Program-made: the position numbers and the translations under genes
Notes under the pieces: generated by a model
The model's database searches: none
What the model saw: only the letters and a program-made list of their open reading frames with translations
What the model was told of the DNA's origin: nothing
Part shown: positions 31,445 to 39,510 of the stretch, piece by piece
Position numbering within the stretch: the first letter of the stretch is position 1
Layout of the letters: every line of letters begins with the position of its first letter
Source: an uncultured Mycoplasmatota bacterium
GTDB taxonomy: Bacteria; Bacillota_I; Bacilli_A; RF39; UBA660
Direction of reading: 5' to 3'
Assembly: GCA_900551525.1 (NCBI GenBank)
Contig: URWD01000006.1
Span: 1-40,397, forward strand
Length of the DNA stretch: 40,397 nucleotides

Positions 31445-31651
31445 TTAAATTGATAATTCTCCGAGTTTTATAAGTTCAATGATGGCTTGTGCCCGACCTT
31501 TAACACCGAGTTTTTGAATAGCATTGGAAACATGATTTCGAACAGTTTTTTCACTAATATAAAGTTCTTTTGCAATTTCTGTAGTTGTTTTATTTTTAAT
31601 GAGTAATTCAAATACTTCTTGTTCACGGTCAGTTAGTATCTTTTTTTTCAT
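31445..31651 (-). CDS. gerE: GerE-type LuxR-family regulator
   Basis: A 68-aa protein consisting only of a LuxR/GerE helix-turn-helix domain: LTDREQEVFELLIKNKTTTE, IAKELYISEKTVRNHVSNAI and QKLGVKGRAQAIIELIKLGEL. Bacillus GerE is a similar stand-alone domain of 74 aa that adjusts late mother-cell genes with sigma K. Gene order gerM-gerE is also close together in Bacillus. A CATANNNTA promoter upstream agrees with sigma-K control. Other stand-alone LuxR regulators exist, but context favours GerE. Confidence 0.85.
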   Translation of the reverse strand: MKKKILTDREQEVFELLIKNKTTTEIAKELYISEKTVRNHVSNAIQKLGVKGRAQAIIELIKLGELSI

Positions 31652-31670
31652 AAATAATCTCCTTAAAATT

Positions 31671-31702
31671 AAAATACTTCATAGTATTGTATGAAGTATT
31701 TT
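31671..31702 (-). terminator. Hairpin between spoIIIAH and gerE
   Basis: 13-bp perfect stem AAAATACTTCATA with its complement, 6-nt loop. The tail TTTTAATTTT is weak, so termination may be partial. It contains the gerE -10 motif. Confidence 0.5.
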
Positions 31703-31711
31703 AAAAAATGT
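31685..31711 (-). promoter_or_regulatory. Candidate sigma-K (or sigma-E) promoter of gerE
   Basis: Minus-strand CATACAATA (31685-31693) fits the sigma-K -10 CATANNNTA and also the sigma-E -10. ACA lies 15 bp upstream (31709-31711), near the sigma-K AC -35. Confidence 0.5.
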
Positions 31712-31719
31712 ATAGGATA

Positions 31720-32205
31720 TTATTCAAATTTAACGGTAATATATTTTTGTTTATCGTATAGGCTTTGAACTTCTCTGATAATGTTATTTGCTATTTCTTT
31801 GTTATGATCTTTAGCGGCGATTGTAATACTAATAGCATCACCATCTATTTTGACAAAATTGTCAAATTTGAATTTTTCAGTTATTAGTTTCTTAATTTTT
31901 TCGCATTCTGTTTTAGAATTACTTAGTGCTTGTAGGGCATTATAAGCATCGTTTTTTTCTTCAATTGTTGCAGTATCATCTAATAGTATACTTTGATATT
32001 CATTCATTTCTTTTAAGACTGCTTCATCTCTGTCTACTTGAAGTGCTACGATAACATCAGATTCTTTAACACTTACATCTTTACTTATGTTATTTTCCCC
32101 GGCCAGTACACTTAAGCTCTCATCACCCATTGTTACATAATATATTCCAAGAACTAGTATCAAGGAAAATAAAGTAACGAACCACAAATTTTGTTTGTTT
32201 ATCAT
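31720..32205 (-). CDS. spoIIIAH: SpoIIIAH-like stage III sporulation protein
   Basis: A 161-aa protein: MINKQNLWFVTLFSLILVLG gives one N-terminal membrane helix and a near-match to the SpoIIIAH start. The extracytoplasmic domain has a helical region (ALQALSNSKTECEKIKKLI) and a ring-forming type alpha/beta end (FVKIDGDAISITIAAKDHN). SpoIIIAH in the mother cell pairs with SpoIIQ to bridge mother cell and forespore. It normally ends the spoIIIA operon, but here it stands alone between gerE and an XRE gene. A sigma-E-like promoter precedes it. Confidence 0.82.
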   Translation of the reverse strand: MINKQNLWFVTLFSLILVLGIYYVTMGDESLSVLAGENNISKDVSVKESDVIVALQVDRDEAVLKEMNEYQSILLDDTATIEEKNDAYNALQALSNSKTECEKIKKLITEKFKFDNFVKIDGDAISITIAAKDHNKEIANNIIREVQSLYDKQKYITVKFE

Positions 32206-32231
32206 AATATTCCTCCATCTAAAGCTATTTA

Positions 32232-32258
32232 ACTATATGAAGGATATAATTATAATAT
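32232..32258 (-). promoter_or_regulatory. Candidate sigma-E promoter of spoIIIAH
   Basis: Minus-strand ATATT (32254-32258), 14-bp spacer, CATATAGT (32232-32239), a good match to the sigma-E pattern ATATT-N14-CATACAHT, with the start expected about 20 bp before the ATG. Confidence 0.55.
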
Positions 32259-32485
32259 TACTTATTAAGTATTGATTTTGGGTAAGGTGTTCTTACATCT
32301 GTTAAACAAAGTATGTAGTCAGTAGAAGTTTGGTAATATATTGCAAGTTTCTTTAATAAATCAATTGGTAGTTGTCTTTTGCCAATTTCGTAGTAACTGT
32401 AGGCCACTTGACTAACATTTAATATTTTGGCAATATCACTTTGTAGTAAATCTTTATCTTCTCTTATTTCTTTTAATCTGTTCAT
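32258..32485 (-). CDS. XRE-family regulator
   Basis: A 75-aa protein with an HTH_3 domain (LKEIREDKDLLQSDIAKILN, then VSQVAYSYYEIGKRQLPIDL) and a short tail (STDYILCLTD), typical of small phage-type repressors. ATG 32485 follows GGTGAT; an earlier TTG frame start is less likely. It is divergent from the 32599 surface gene, and two AACA-N3-TGTT palindromes lie between them, making it the probable regulator of that gene and perhaps of itself. Confidence 0.85.
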   Translation of the reverse strand: MNRLKEIREDKDLLQSDIAKILNVSQVAYSYYEIGKRQLPIDLLKKLAIYYQTSTDYILCLTDVRTPYPKSILNK

Positions 32486-32513
32486 ATTTATCACCAATTT
32501 AATTTTAAATTAA

Positions 32514-32549
32514 AACAAAATGTTATATTGATTTTTAAAACAAACTGTT
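32514..32549. promoter_or_regulatory. Paired AACA-N3-TGTT operator-like sites
   Basis: Near-identical palindromes at 32514-32524 and 32539-32549, inside a longer direct repeat (ACAAA-N-TGTTATAT), 25 bp apart. The second sits in the spacer of the 32599 promoter. Confidence 0.5.
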
Positions 32550-32556
32550 ATATAAT
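32528..32556 (+). promoter_or_regulatory. Promoter of the 32599 surface gene
   Basis: TTGATT, 17-bp spacer, TATAAT (32551-32556). Confidence 0.75.
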
Positions 32557-32598
32557 TAATTTATGATAAAACATTGTGTTTTATATAGCGGAGGATTT

Positions 32599-34059
32599 AT
32601 GAAAAGAAGGATATTTTGTTTCACATTATTTTTATTTGTATTCATTAGCTTGTTGTTTGTTAAAAGTTTTAAAAAAGAAGAAATTGATTATAGTGTTTCT
32701 CCGGTTAAGAAGAATAATAATACTTTAAGTATGATGCTTGAAAACGATGATGGGGTATATGAATATACTACGAGTGATAGTTGGCCTCAAAAAGGTTATA
32801 GTTTTAATGCCAAGTTATCCAAATGTGAAAATGGTGGAGAACTTTCCTGGGATGATGTTAGTAAAAAAATATATATGTCTGGGAATGTTTCAGATAAATG
32901 CTATGTGTATTTTGATAAAATGCCTTTAGGAAAAATTTGTGAAGGACAAAATATGGCAACTTGTTTTAAAGAAAATTATACTTTTGATAATGCATTATAT
33001 CATCATGACAAAAGTTTAGAAAATAGTGCAGAAGATAATTCTTATAGATATTCTGGTGGTGATTTTATTATAACACAGAAGGCAATTGATGCTGGTTTTA
33101 CGGAATTAGGTGATTTGGATATAACATCTGAACATAATGAAGGGCTTATAAAATTTTATTGTGATGGACAGAAAAGTCGTTTAGGTACTTTATGCAAATC
33201 AGAATATTACTATTTATTAGGAAATGATACAGATAATAAGTATATTACAAATTATAGAGATGTAACAAATAAAGCTATAGAACTTGGATATTTAAAAAAA
33301 GATAATGTAAAAAATTACGTATGTTTTGGAAGTGATATGACAGATTGCCCAGAGGATAATCTATATAGAATAATTGGGATATTTGATGGCAATGTTAAAT
33401 TGATTAAAGCATATTCAGCATCAAGATCTTTACTAGGGGAAGATGGAGGATTTTATGGTTGTTATGATTGGAGTAATGATTTTCATAGTTTTTATTATGG
33501 CTCAAATGTTTTAAATAATGAATTCACAAATTGTTCCTCTTATTATTGGAACAATGCTACTGGAACTAATATTTGGAGTGAGAGCAATTTAAATACAATA
33601 AATTTAAATACAAATTTTTTAAATAATTTCAGTCAGGAATGGAGAGATAAAATAGAAACCATAAATTGGAATATTGGAAGTAATACATTTGATAATTTGG
33701 TGTCAACGCCTCAAAACACTTACAAAAATGATGTTCAAACTAGTTCTGCTAAATATAAAGCAAAAATAGGGTTATTAAGTATTAGTGAATATTTTTATGG
33801 AGTATCACCAGTACTATGGCAAAGTTATTTTAATGGTAAATGGGATTTTAATATGTGGATTAAAGTAGGAACAAGCGAACAGTTGATAACGACTATTAGC
33901 GATACTAATAATTCTTTATCCTTATACATGGGGTTTCCGGTAGATTGGTTTACGGTAAATAAAAATGTTACTCAAGTTAGACCTGCATTTTATTTGAAAA
34001 ATACAATTAATTTATTACATGGTTTAGGTACAATTGATGAACCATATCGTATATCATAA
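32599..34059 (+). CDS. Membrane-anchored surface protein, paralog of 21906
   Basis: A 486-aa protein starting at an ATG with GGAGG; an earlier ATG coincides with the expected transcription start. One N-terminal helix is followed by the same module as the 21906 protein: SMMLEN, SDSWPQKGYSFN, CENGGELSWDD, MSGNVSDKCYVYFD. An extra segment of about 80 residues comes next, then FGSDMTDCPEDNLYRIIGIF and the C-terminal VRPAFYL...GTIDEPYRIS. The C-terminal region aligns with the 21906 variable region, but its DNA is AT-rich like the rest of the gene, so it shows no retroelement signature. Probably controlled by the adjacent XRE protein. Confidence 0.78.
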   Translation: MKRRIFCFTLFLFVFISLLFVKSFKKEEIDYSVSPVKKNNNTLSMMLENDDGVYEYTTSDSWPQKGYSFNAKLSKCENGGELSWDDVSKKIYMSGNVSDKCYVYFDKMPLGKICEGQNMATCFKENYTFDNALYHHDKSLENSAEDNSYRYSGGDFIITQKAIDAGFTELGDLDITSEHNEGLIKFYCDGQKSRLGTLCKSEYYYLLGNDTDNKYITNYRDVTNKAIELGYLKKDNVKNYVCFGSDMTDCPEDNLYRIIGIFDGNVKLIKAYSASRSLLGEDGGFYGCYDWSNDFHSFYYGSNVLNNEFTNCSSYYWNNATGTNIWSESNLNTINLNTNFLNNFSQEWRDKIETINWNIGSNTFDNLVSTPQNTYKNDVQTSSAKYKAKIGLLSISEYFYGVSPVLWQSYFNGKWDFNMWIKVGTSEQLITTISDTNNSLSLYMGFPVDWFTVNKNVTQVRPAFYLKNTINLLHGLGTIDEPYRIS

Positions 34060-34080
34060 ATTAAAGTTTAAAATATATGT

Positions 34081-34108
34081 AAAACATCTTAAAAAGGATG
34101 TTTTTTTT
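34081..34108 (+). terminator. Terminator of the 32599 gene
   Basis: 8-bp stem AAAACATC/GATGTTTT, then T's. Confidence 0.8.
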
Positions 34109-34118
34109 CTATAAAGTT

Positions 34119-34127
34119 TGATATAAT
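34119..34127 (+). promoter_or_regulatory. Extended -10 promoter of cca
   Basis: TG-A-TATAAT (34119-34127) with no good -35; the ATG is 17 bp downstream. Confidence 0.55.
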
Positions 34128-34143
34128 TAAACGGGGTAATTAA

Positions 34144-35208
34144 ATGGAAAAAAATATAAAGAAAATACTTAATACTTTAGAAGAAAATGGCTACCAGGCA
34201 TATTTAGTAGGTGGTTTTGTTCGTGATTATTTACTGGGCATAACTTCTCATGATGCTGATATTGCCACAAATGCTTTACCTAAAGATATTCATAACATCT
34301 TTAATAGTAGTAAAAGTAATTATGGAAGTGTAAACATAAAATTTGATAATTATAATATAGATATAACAACATTTAGAAAAGATTTAAATTATGTAAATCG
34401 AAGACCTAGTAATGTTATTTATATTGATAATTTAGAAGAAGATTTAAAAAGAAGAGATTTTACTATTAATGCTATATGTATGGATAAAGATGATAAAATC
34501 ATTGACCCTTTGAATGGGTGTGAAGATTTAAATAATAGAACTATAAAAATGATAGGTGATATTGATACAAAGTTAGAAGAAGACCCGCTTAGAATAATGC
34601 GTGCTATTAGATTTGCTTCTGTTTTAGATTTTGATATTGATAAAAAGCTTTATGAAAAAATAAAAAAGTATAGCCATTTAGTTGAAACTCTATCTAAAGA
34701 AAGAATTAAAAGTGAACTTGAAAAAATACTTTTAAGTAAAAATTTTATGAAGGCTTTGAAAATAATGGAAGATACTAATATTGCCAGTAGTTTAGGCATA
34801 TCTTATAGCCATATAAATTATGTTGATGACTTACTTGGTATGTGGGCTCAAGTTAAAGTTGCAAACATCCCATTTACAAATGTTGAAAAAGGGAATATAA
34901 TAAAAATTACCGAGGTAATTACCTTGGGACAAATAGATAATCTTGCACTTTATAATTATGGATTATATGTATGTACTATTGCAGGTAAAATACTTAATAT
35001 TAATCCTAAAAAAATAAGTAAAATGTATAATAATTTACCTATTAAATCAAAATCTGATATTAATATAACAAGTAAAGAGATATCTGATATCTTTGGAACT
35101 GGTAAAGTAATAGGTATTATTTATAGTGAGTTAGAAAAAGAAATACTAAATAAAAATATAGAAAATAATAAAGAGGCAATTTTTGAATATTTAAAGAAAA
35201 GGAAGTGA
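34144..35208 (+). CDS. cca: CCA tRNA nucleotidyltransferase
   Basis: A 354-aa class II nucleotidyltransferase that adds or repairs CCA ends of tRNA. The N-terminal catalytic motifs are GGFVRDYLLG (near 22-31) and the DAD metal site near 37-39. Then come RRDFTINAIC and DPLRIMRAIRFASVLDF, the latter typical of nucleotide selection. The C terminus is helical and shorter than in many relatives. GGGG precedes the start. The dnaD-like gene follows directly. Both tRNA genes in this window already encode CCA, so a repair role is likely important. Confidence 0.92.
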   Translation: MEKNIKKILNTLEENGYQAYLVGGFVRDYLLGITSHDADIATNALPKDIHNIFNSSKSNYGSVNIKFDNYNIDITTFRKDLNYVNRRPSNVIYIDNLEEDLKRRDFTINAICMDKDDKIIDPLNGCEDLNNRTIKMIGDIDTKLEEDPLRIMRAIRFASVLDFDIDKKLYEKIKKYSHLVETLSKERIKSELEKILLSKNFMKALKIMEDTNIASSLGISYSHINYVDDLLGMWAQVKVANIPFTNVEKGNIIKITEVITLGQIDNLALYNYGLYVCTIAGKILNINPKKISKMYNNLPIKSKSDINITSKEISDIFGTGKVIGIIYSELEKEILNKNIENNKEAIFEYLKKRK

Positions 35209-35213
35209 GAAAT

Positions 35214-35837
35214 ATGTTTAAAGATAATAAGAAACTAGTGGCAGAAAGTATATTTATTAAAGAAGCCTTAAAGTTGAATTTATCTTTAAATGAATTTTTA
35301 CTTCTTTTATATTTTGATAATTCTTATGATTTAGTGTTTGATATAAAAGTAGTAGCTAAAACTTTAAATATGAAGGAAGAAGATGTTTTAAATGCTTATG
35401 GTTCATTAATGGCTAAGAGAATAATAAGTGTTAAAGCTGAGAAAGATGGTTTTGGTAAAATAAGAGAATCTGTCTCTTTAGATAATTTTTATAATGAAAT
35501 TAAAAGTGATTATAAAACAAAAGAAAAAGAAGAAACTAAAACTGATATTTATGAAATATTTGAAAAAGAATTTGGTAGAACGTTATCAAATACAGATTTT
35601 GAAATTATAAATGCTTGGATAGAAAGTGGATTTAGTGAAGAATTAATTGAAGCAGCATTAAAAGAGGCTGTGTATAATGGGGCACTTACTCTTAGATATG
35701 TTGATAAAGTATTATATGAATGGAATAGGAAAGGAATTAAAGTACCGGCTGATATAAAGAAGGCAATGGAAAAAGTACCTGAGGCTCCTTTGTATGAAGC
35801 AAGTGTTATGAATTTTGATTGGTTAAATGAAAAGTAA
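35214..35837 (+). CDS. dnaD: DnaD-domain replication initiation protein
   Basis: A 207-aa protein. The N-terminal winged-helix-like region (about 10-80, with LSLNEFLLLLYFDNSYDLVFD split across helices) is followed by a charged linker. The C-terminal DnaD/DnaB2 domain is IYEIFEKEFGRTLSNTDFEI and NAWIESGFSEELIEAALKEA, ending with VDKVLYEW. DnaD helps DnaA load the helicase in Bacilli. A GTG at 35205 inside cca is an alternative start. It overlaps nth by 11 bp; dnaD-nth is a conserved pair in Bacillus. Confidence 0.9.
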   Translation: MFKDNKKLVAESIFIKEALKLNLSLNEFLLLLYFDNSYDLVFDIKVVAKTLNMKEEDVLNAYGSLMAKRIISVKAEKDGFGKIRESVSLDNFYNEIKSDYKTKEKEETKTDIYEIFEKEFGRTLSNTDFEIINAWIESGFSEELIEAALKEAVYNGALTLRYVDKVLYEWNRKGIKVPADIKKAMEKVPEAPLYEASVMNFDWLNEK

Positions 35838-36438
35838 TGAAGTATTAAAAAAGTTAGATGAAATAGTACCTAATCCTGTTTGTGAACTTATATATAATAA
35901 AGATTATGAACTACTTATTGCAACTGTACTTGCTGCTCAATCAACTGATAAAAGAGTAAATGAAGTAACTAGAGTATTATTTTCTAAATATGATATATTT
36001 CGTTTAGCAAAAGAGAGTATAAAAAATATTGAAAATATTATATATCCAGTTGGAACTTATAAAAGAAAAGCAGAATATATATCTGTAATTGCTAAAAGAT
36101 TAGTAAATGATTATGATGGAAATGTACCAAATGATAGAAAGTATTTGGAAAGTTTACCAGGAGTTGGTAGAAAGACTTGTAATGTAGTTTTATCAAATAT
36201 TTATAATGTGCCAGCTATTGCAGTTGATACTCATGTTGCTAGAGTTTCTAAAAGATTAGAGTTGACCAAAAGTATAGATGTGCTTGAAATAGAAAGAGAT
36301 TTAATGAAATTTTTTCCAGAGAATAAATGGAGTAGAGTTCATCATCAATTAGTTTTATTTGGAAGATATACTTGTAAAAGTAAAAATCCTTTGTGTGATA
36401 AATGTCCATTTAAATGTAAATATATGAGGAAATATTAG
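35827..36438 (+). CDS. nth: Endonuclease III
   Basis: A 203-aa bifunctional DNA glycosylase/AP lyase for oxidised pyrimidines. Visible are the AAQSTDKRVN segment, the helix-hairpin-helix LPGVGRKTCNVVLSN with the catalytic Lys, and the catalytic Asp in AVDTHVARV. The iron-sulfur ligands are C-x6-C-x2-C-x3-C at the C terminus (CKSKNPLCDKCPFKC). The last gap is three residues instead of the usual five. Start lies within dnaD. Confidence 0.93.
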   Translation: MKSNEVLKKLDEIVPNPVCELIYNKDYELLIATVLAAQSTDKRVNEVTRVLFSKYDIFRLAKESIKNIENIIYPVGTYKRKAEYISVIAKRLVNDYDGNVPNDRKYLESLPGVGRKTCNVVLSNIYNVPAIAVDTHVARVSKRLELTKSIDVLEIERDLMKFFPENKWSRVHHQLVLFGRYTCKSKNPLCDKCPFKCKYMRKY

Positions 36439-36458
36439 AAAATAATATTTCTTTTTTT
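36429..36458 (+). terminator. Terminator of the dnaD-nth unit
   Basis: 9-bp stem GAAATATTA/TAATATTTC, 5-nt loop, seven T, overlapping the nth stop codon. Confidence 0.85.
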
Positions 36459-36513
36459 GTTGGCATATGTTGCTTTTTATAATAAAATATGTGTAATAAG
36501 GAGGCTATATAAT

Positions 36514-36900
36514 ATGAAAAAATATTTTTATCCAGCAATTTTTACAAAAGAAGGAAAGAATTATAGTGTTAAATTTATCGATTTCGAGGATATTTTTACA
36601 TTTGGAACTGGATTTGAAGATGCCTATTATATGGCACAAGATGCCTTATATAATATGCTACCAGAATATGAAAAGCTTCCAAAACCTACTTATGATTATA
36701 TGAAAATTTCTGTAGGTAAAGATGAGTTTATAACTATGGTTGAATTGGACATTGCTGAGCATGAAAGAAAAATATCTTCAAAAACTGTTAAAACAACTGT
36801 AACTATGCCAGAATGGTTAAAGTTACTAGCAGAAGATAAAGGACTAAATTTTTCTAAAATATTACAAAAAGGTATTAAAGAAGAGTTACATTTGTTATAG
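36514..36900 (+). CDS. HicB-family protein without HicA
   Basis: A 128-aa protein. Residues 1-70 have the HicB fold pattern (YPAIFTKEGKNYSVKFIDF, then EDAYYMAQDALYNML). The C-terminal 40 residues (VKTTVTMPEWLKLLAEDKG, then NFSKILQKGIKEEL) resemble a ribbon-helix-helix DNA-binding domain. HicB is normally the antitoxin of the HicA RNase; no HicA-sized partner is next to it. AAGGAGG precedes ATG 36514, so a longer frame from 36457 is rejected. It may serve as a stand-alone regulator. Confidence 0.8.
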   Translation: MKKYFYPAIFTKEGKNYSVKFIDFEDIFTFGTGFEDAYYMAQDALYNMLPEYEKLPKPTYDYMKISVGKDEFITMVELDIAEHERKISSKTVKTTVTMPEWLKLLAEDKGLNFSKILQKGIKEELHLL

Positions 36901-36920
36901 CAACTATCAAAATCCTTATG

Positions 36921-36956
36921 AAAAATACTGCTTGAAAATATCAAGCAGTATTTTTT
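36921..36956. terminator. Bidirectional terminator between hicB and ponA
   Basis: 15-bp perfect stem AAAAATACTGCTTGA with its complement, loop AAATA, T's on both strands. Confidence 0.9.
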
Positions 36957-39510
36957 AATCTAATTCATAATCATTATTGTTGTTATTATTGTTATCATCG
37001 TTATCCTCGTTTTGCCCAGGTGATACAATATCTTCAATATTTGAGTCTATTCCTGTATTAACACTTATTTGTAATCCATCACTTATATTTGCTGTAAATA
37101 ATGAATATGCAGATTTTATAATATATGTTACATTACCACTGGATGGATTAGTGATTGTATAATTTGTACTATCTGTTCTTCCAAGATACGTAAGAGTTCC
37201 ATCAGAAGCTTTTTCATAAATATTATATCCTAGAGAACCAATATAATTATTATTATATGCTATTCTTTGTTCATAATATTTACTTGCAGATGTATCAAAA
37301 TATTTATTGAAATGTTCTTGCAAGTAATTGGTACTTATTGCATCTGGAGTACTTATTCCATTCCATTTAAGCTTTATTTGTGTACCATTATTAGTGTACG
37401 TTCCATTTGTAGGAGCATTCAATTTTTCAAATCTTGTAGAATTTTCTGTAGGTTCAGTTCCTTCTTTAAATATTTCTATCATTCTTAAAGCTTCAGGTGT
37501 ATATTCTGATGCTAAAGCAGTTGGAATTGTTTCTTTTTCTACTTCTACTTCGATGATACCACTGGGTTTAGAAAATGTTTTATTTTTACTGTAAACTCTT
37601 GAACCAACAGCTTTCATAACGGCATTTCTGACTCTTCCCCCAATTGTTGCTGTTAGGTAATGGTCTGAATTATTTACATCGTATCCAACCCATAAAGCAA
37701 TTGCATATTCTGGAGAGTAGGTAATGTTCCATGCATCTCTGGTTGCTGATGCTGGTATTCCAAGTTTATCTGTTGTTGCTTTATCTAAGTTTGTTGTACC
37801 TGATTTTGCAGCAATTTGTGTGCCACCTACTTGAACACCCCCAACACCCCTTTGAGCAGCTGTTATAAGTATATCTGTAATCATGTATGCTGTTTCTTCA
37901 CTCATAACCTTTACTTTTTCACTAGTTTTATTGTAAACTTTTCCGTTTTCTAAAAGGGTAGCTTCTGTATATGAGTAAGGTTTAATGTAGTAACCACCAC
38001 GACCATAAGCTGCATAAGCTGCTGACATTTGAACTGGACTAACACCATCGAAACCACCGATTGCAGCAGATTCATATAATTCTCCGCCATAATCAATACC
38101 TAAGTTTTTGACAAAGTTTTTGATATAGTCAGGATTTTCTTTATAAACAGCTTGAAAAGCCCTTAGTGCTGGAATATTTCTTGATGCCGCTAAAGCATCG
38201 CGCATTGTCATAAGACCATTATATTTTCCATCAGCATTTTTAATTGGTGTTCCATTTGAATAAGTTGTTTCTTCATCTAAGAAAAGGGTAGCAGGGGAAC
38301 CATTTAAATATTCAATGTAAGGACCGTAGTCAAATAATATTTTAGCAGTTGAACCTGGTTGTCTTTTAGTTGTAGCTCTGTTTGTACCTCTGGCACTATA
38401 ATTTCTACCACCAGATATGGCAGATAACCCACCAGTTTCCATATCAGTAATTGCTATACCTTCTTGCATGTATTCATTTGGAAATTCGTAAATTTCACCT
38501 TTTTCTAGTTTATTTAATACATCTTGAACATCTTTATCTATAGTTGTAACAATTTTCATTGGAGTTTCACGTAAGTCGTAACCTGTATCATTTGCAACTT
38601 CATTAATGATATAGTCAATTGCAGCTCTGCTATCACCATTTGCAACATTATCTTTTTTAACTAGTAAGCTTTCAATTGGAATATCTAAAACAGCATTTTT
38701 TTCTTCTTCAGTTATATAACCATGATTTACCATAAGGGTTAAAACTATTTTTTGACGTTTTCTGGTATTATTTGGTTTTGTATATGGATTGTAAAGTCCT
38801 GGATTTTGAAACATTCCTGCAAGAATTGAAGCTTCAGCAAGAGATATATCTGATACTGATTTACCAAAGAAGTTTTGACATGCTTGTTCAACTCCTGCAA
38901 AACCAGAGTTATTAAGTGAACCAGTTGAACCAAACCATTGGCTATTTACATAAAACTCTATAATTTCTTCTTTTGTATAGTTGCTTTCTACTTTAAACAC
39001 AGCCATATAAATATCTGTAAATTTTCTTACAATTCCTTTTATACCATGTGATTCTCCAGAGGTGTAAGCTCTTTTTACAACTTGCATTGTTAGGGTAGAA
39101 GCACCACCTGCTTTATCATTTCCAATAAGTTGTCCAACACTTGCTTTAGCAAAACGGGCAACATCTAGACCACTATGTTGAAAAAATCTTGAGTCTTCTG
39201 TTGCTACGATGGCATCTATTAAAACTTGAGGAAGTTCTTCATAATTTACTAATGCTCTATCATATTGACCAAGTCTAGCAAGTTCTGTTTTTCCATCATT
39301 ATAATATAGAACACTTGACTCTTTAGAATATAATTTTTCTTTATCAAAATCTGGTGAAGAAATAATTATGTATAATGCAAATAATAATATTATTGATATA
39401 ACTACTATACCTCCAATTAAAATAATTGAAAGCATATTTTCTTTAATATTTATTTTTTTCTTACCATCTTTCTTTTTTAAGTTAATTTTTTTAAGTTTTA
39501 ATTTTTTCAT
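36955..39510 (-). CDS. ponA: Class A penicillin-binding protein (PBP1a-type)
   Basis: An 851-aa bifunctional peptidoglycan synthase. A very basic cytoplasmic N terminus precedes one membrane helix (about 28-51). The glycosyltransferase (GT51) domain has ATEDSRFFQHSG, GGASTLTMQVVKRAY and EASILAGMFQNP. The transpeptidase domain has STAK in RQPGSTAKIL, SRN in AASRNIPALRAF and KSGT in AAKSGTTN. A fibronectin III-like region (about 690-800) and an Asn/Asp-rich tail follow. It overlaps recU by 4 bp, as in the Bacillus recU-ponA operon. Confidence 0.96.
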   Translation of the reverse strand: MKKLKLKKINLKKKDGKKKINIKENMLSIILIGGIVVISIILLFALYIIISSPDFDKEKLYSKESSVLYYNDGKTELARLGQYDRALVNYEELPQVLIDAIVATEDSRFFQHSGLDVARFAKASVGQLIGNDKAGGASTLTMQVVKRAYTSGESHGIKGIVRKFTDIYMAVFKVESNYTKEEIIEFYVNSQWFGSTGSLNNSGFAGVEQACQNFFGKSVSDISLAEASILAGMFQNPGLYNPYTKPNNTRKRQKIVLTLMVNHGYITEEEKNAVLDIPIESLLVKKDNVANGDSRAAIDYIINEVANDTGYDLRETPMKIVTTIDKDVQDVLNKLEKGEIYEFPNEYMQEGIAITDMETGGLSAISGGRNYSARGTNRATTKRQPGSTAKILFDYGPYIEYLNGSPATLFLDEETTYSNGTPIKNADGKYNGLMTMRDALAASRNIPALRAFQAVYKENPDYIKNFVKNLGIDYGGELYESAAIGGFDGVSPVQMSAAYAAYGRGGYYIKPYSYTEATLLENGKVYNKTSEKVKVMSEETAYMITDILITAAQRGVGGVQVGGTQIAAKSGTTNLDKATTDKLGIPASATRDAWNITYSPEYAIALWVGYDVNNSDHYLTATIGGRVRNAVMKAVGSRVYSKNKTFSKPSGIIEVEVEKETIPTALASEYTPEALRMIEIFKEGTEPTENSTRFEKLNAPTNGTYTNNGTQIKLKWNGISTPDAISTNYLQEHFNKYFDTSASKYYEQRIAYNNNYIGSLGYNIYEKASDGTLTYLGRTDSTNYTITNPSSGNVTYIIKSAYSLFTANISDGLQISVNTGIDSNIEDIVSPGQNEDNDDNNNNNNNDYELD

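Noticed and set aside
33850..33995. A second DGR variable region in the 32599 paralog
   Set aside because: The aligned C-terminal segment is AT-rich like the rest of its gene and its codons do not show the AAY-derived pattern.
36960..37010. Asn codon run at the ponA end as a phase-variable repeat
   Set aside because: The codons are mixed AAT/AAC/GAT with no regular tract, and the run is at the extreme C terminus where changes would matter little.
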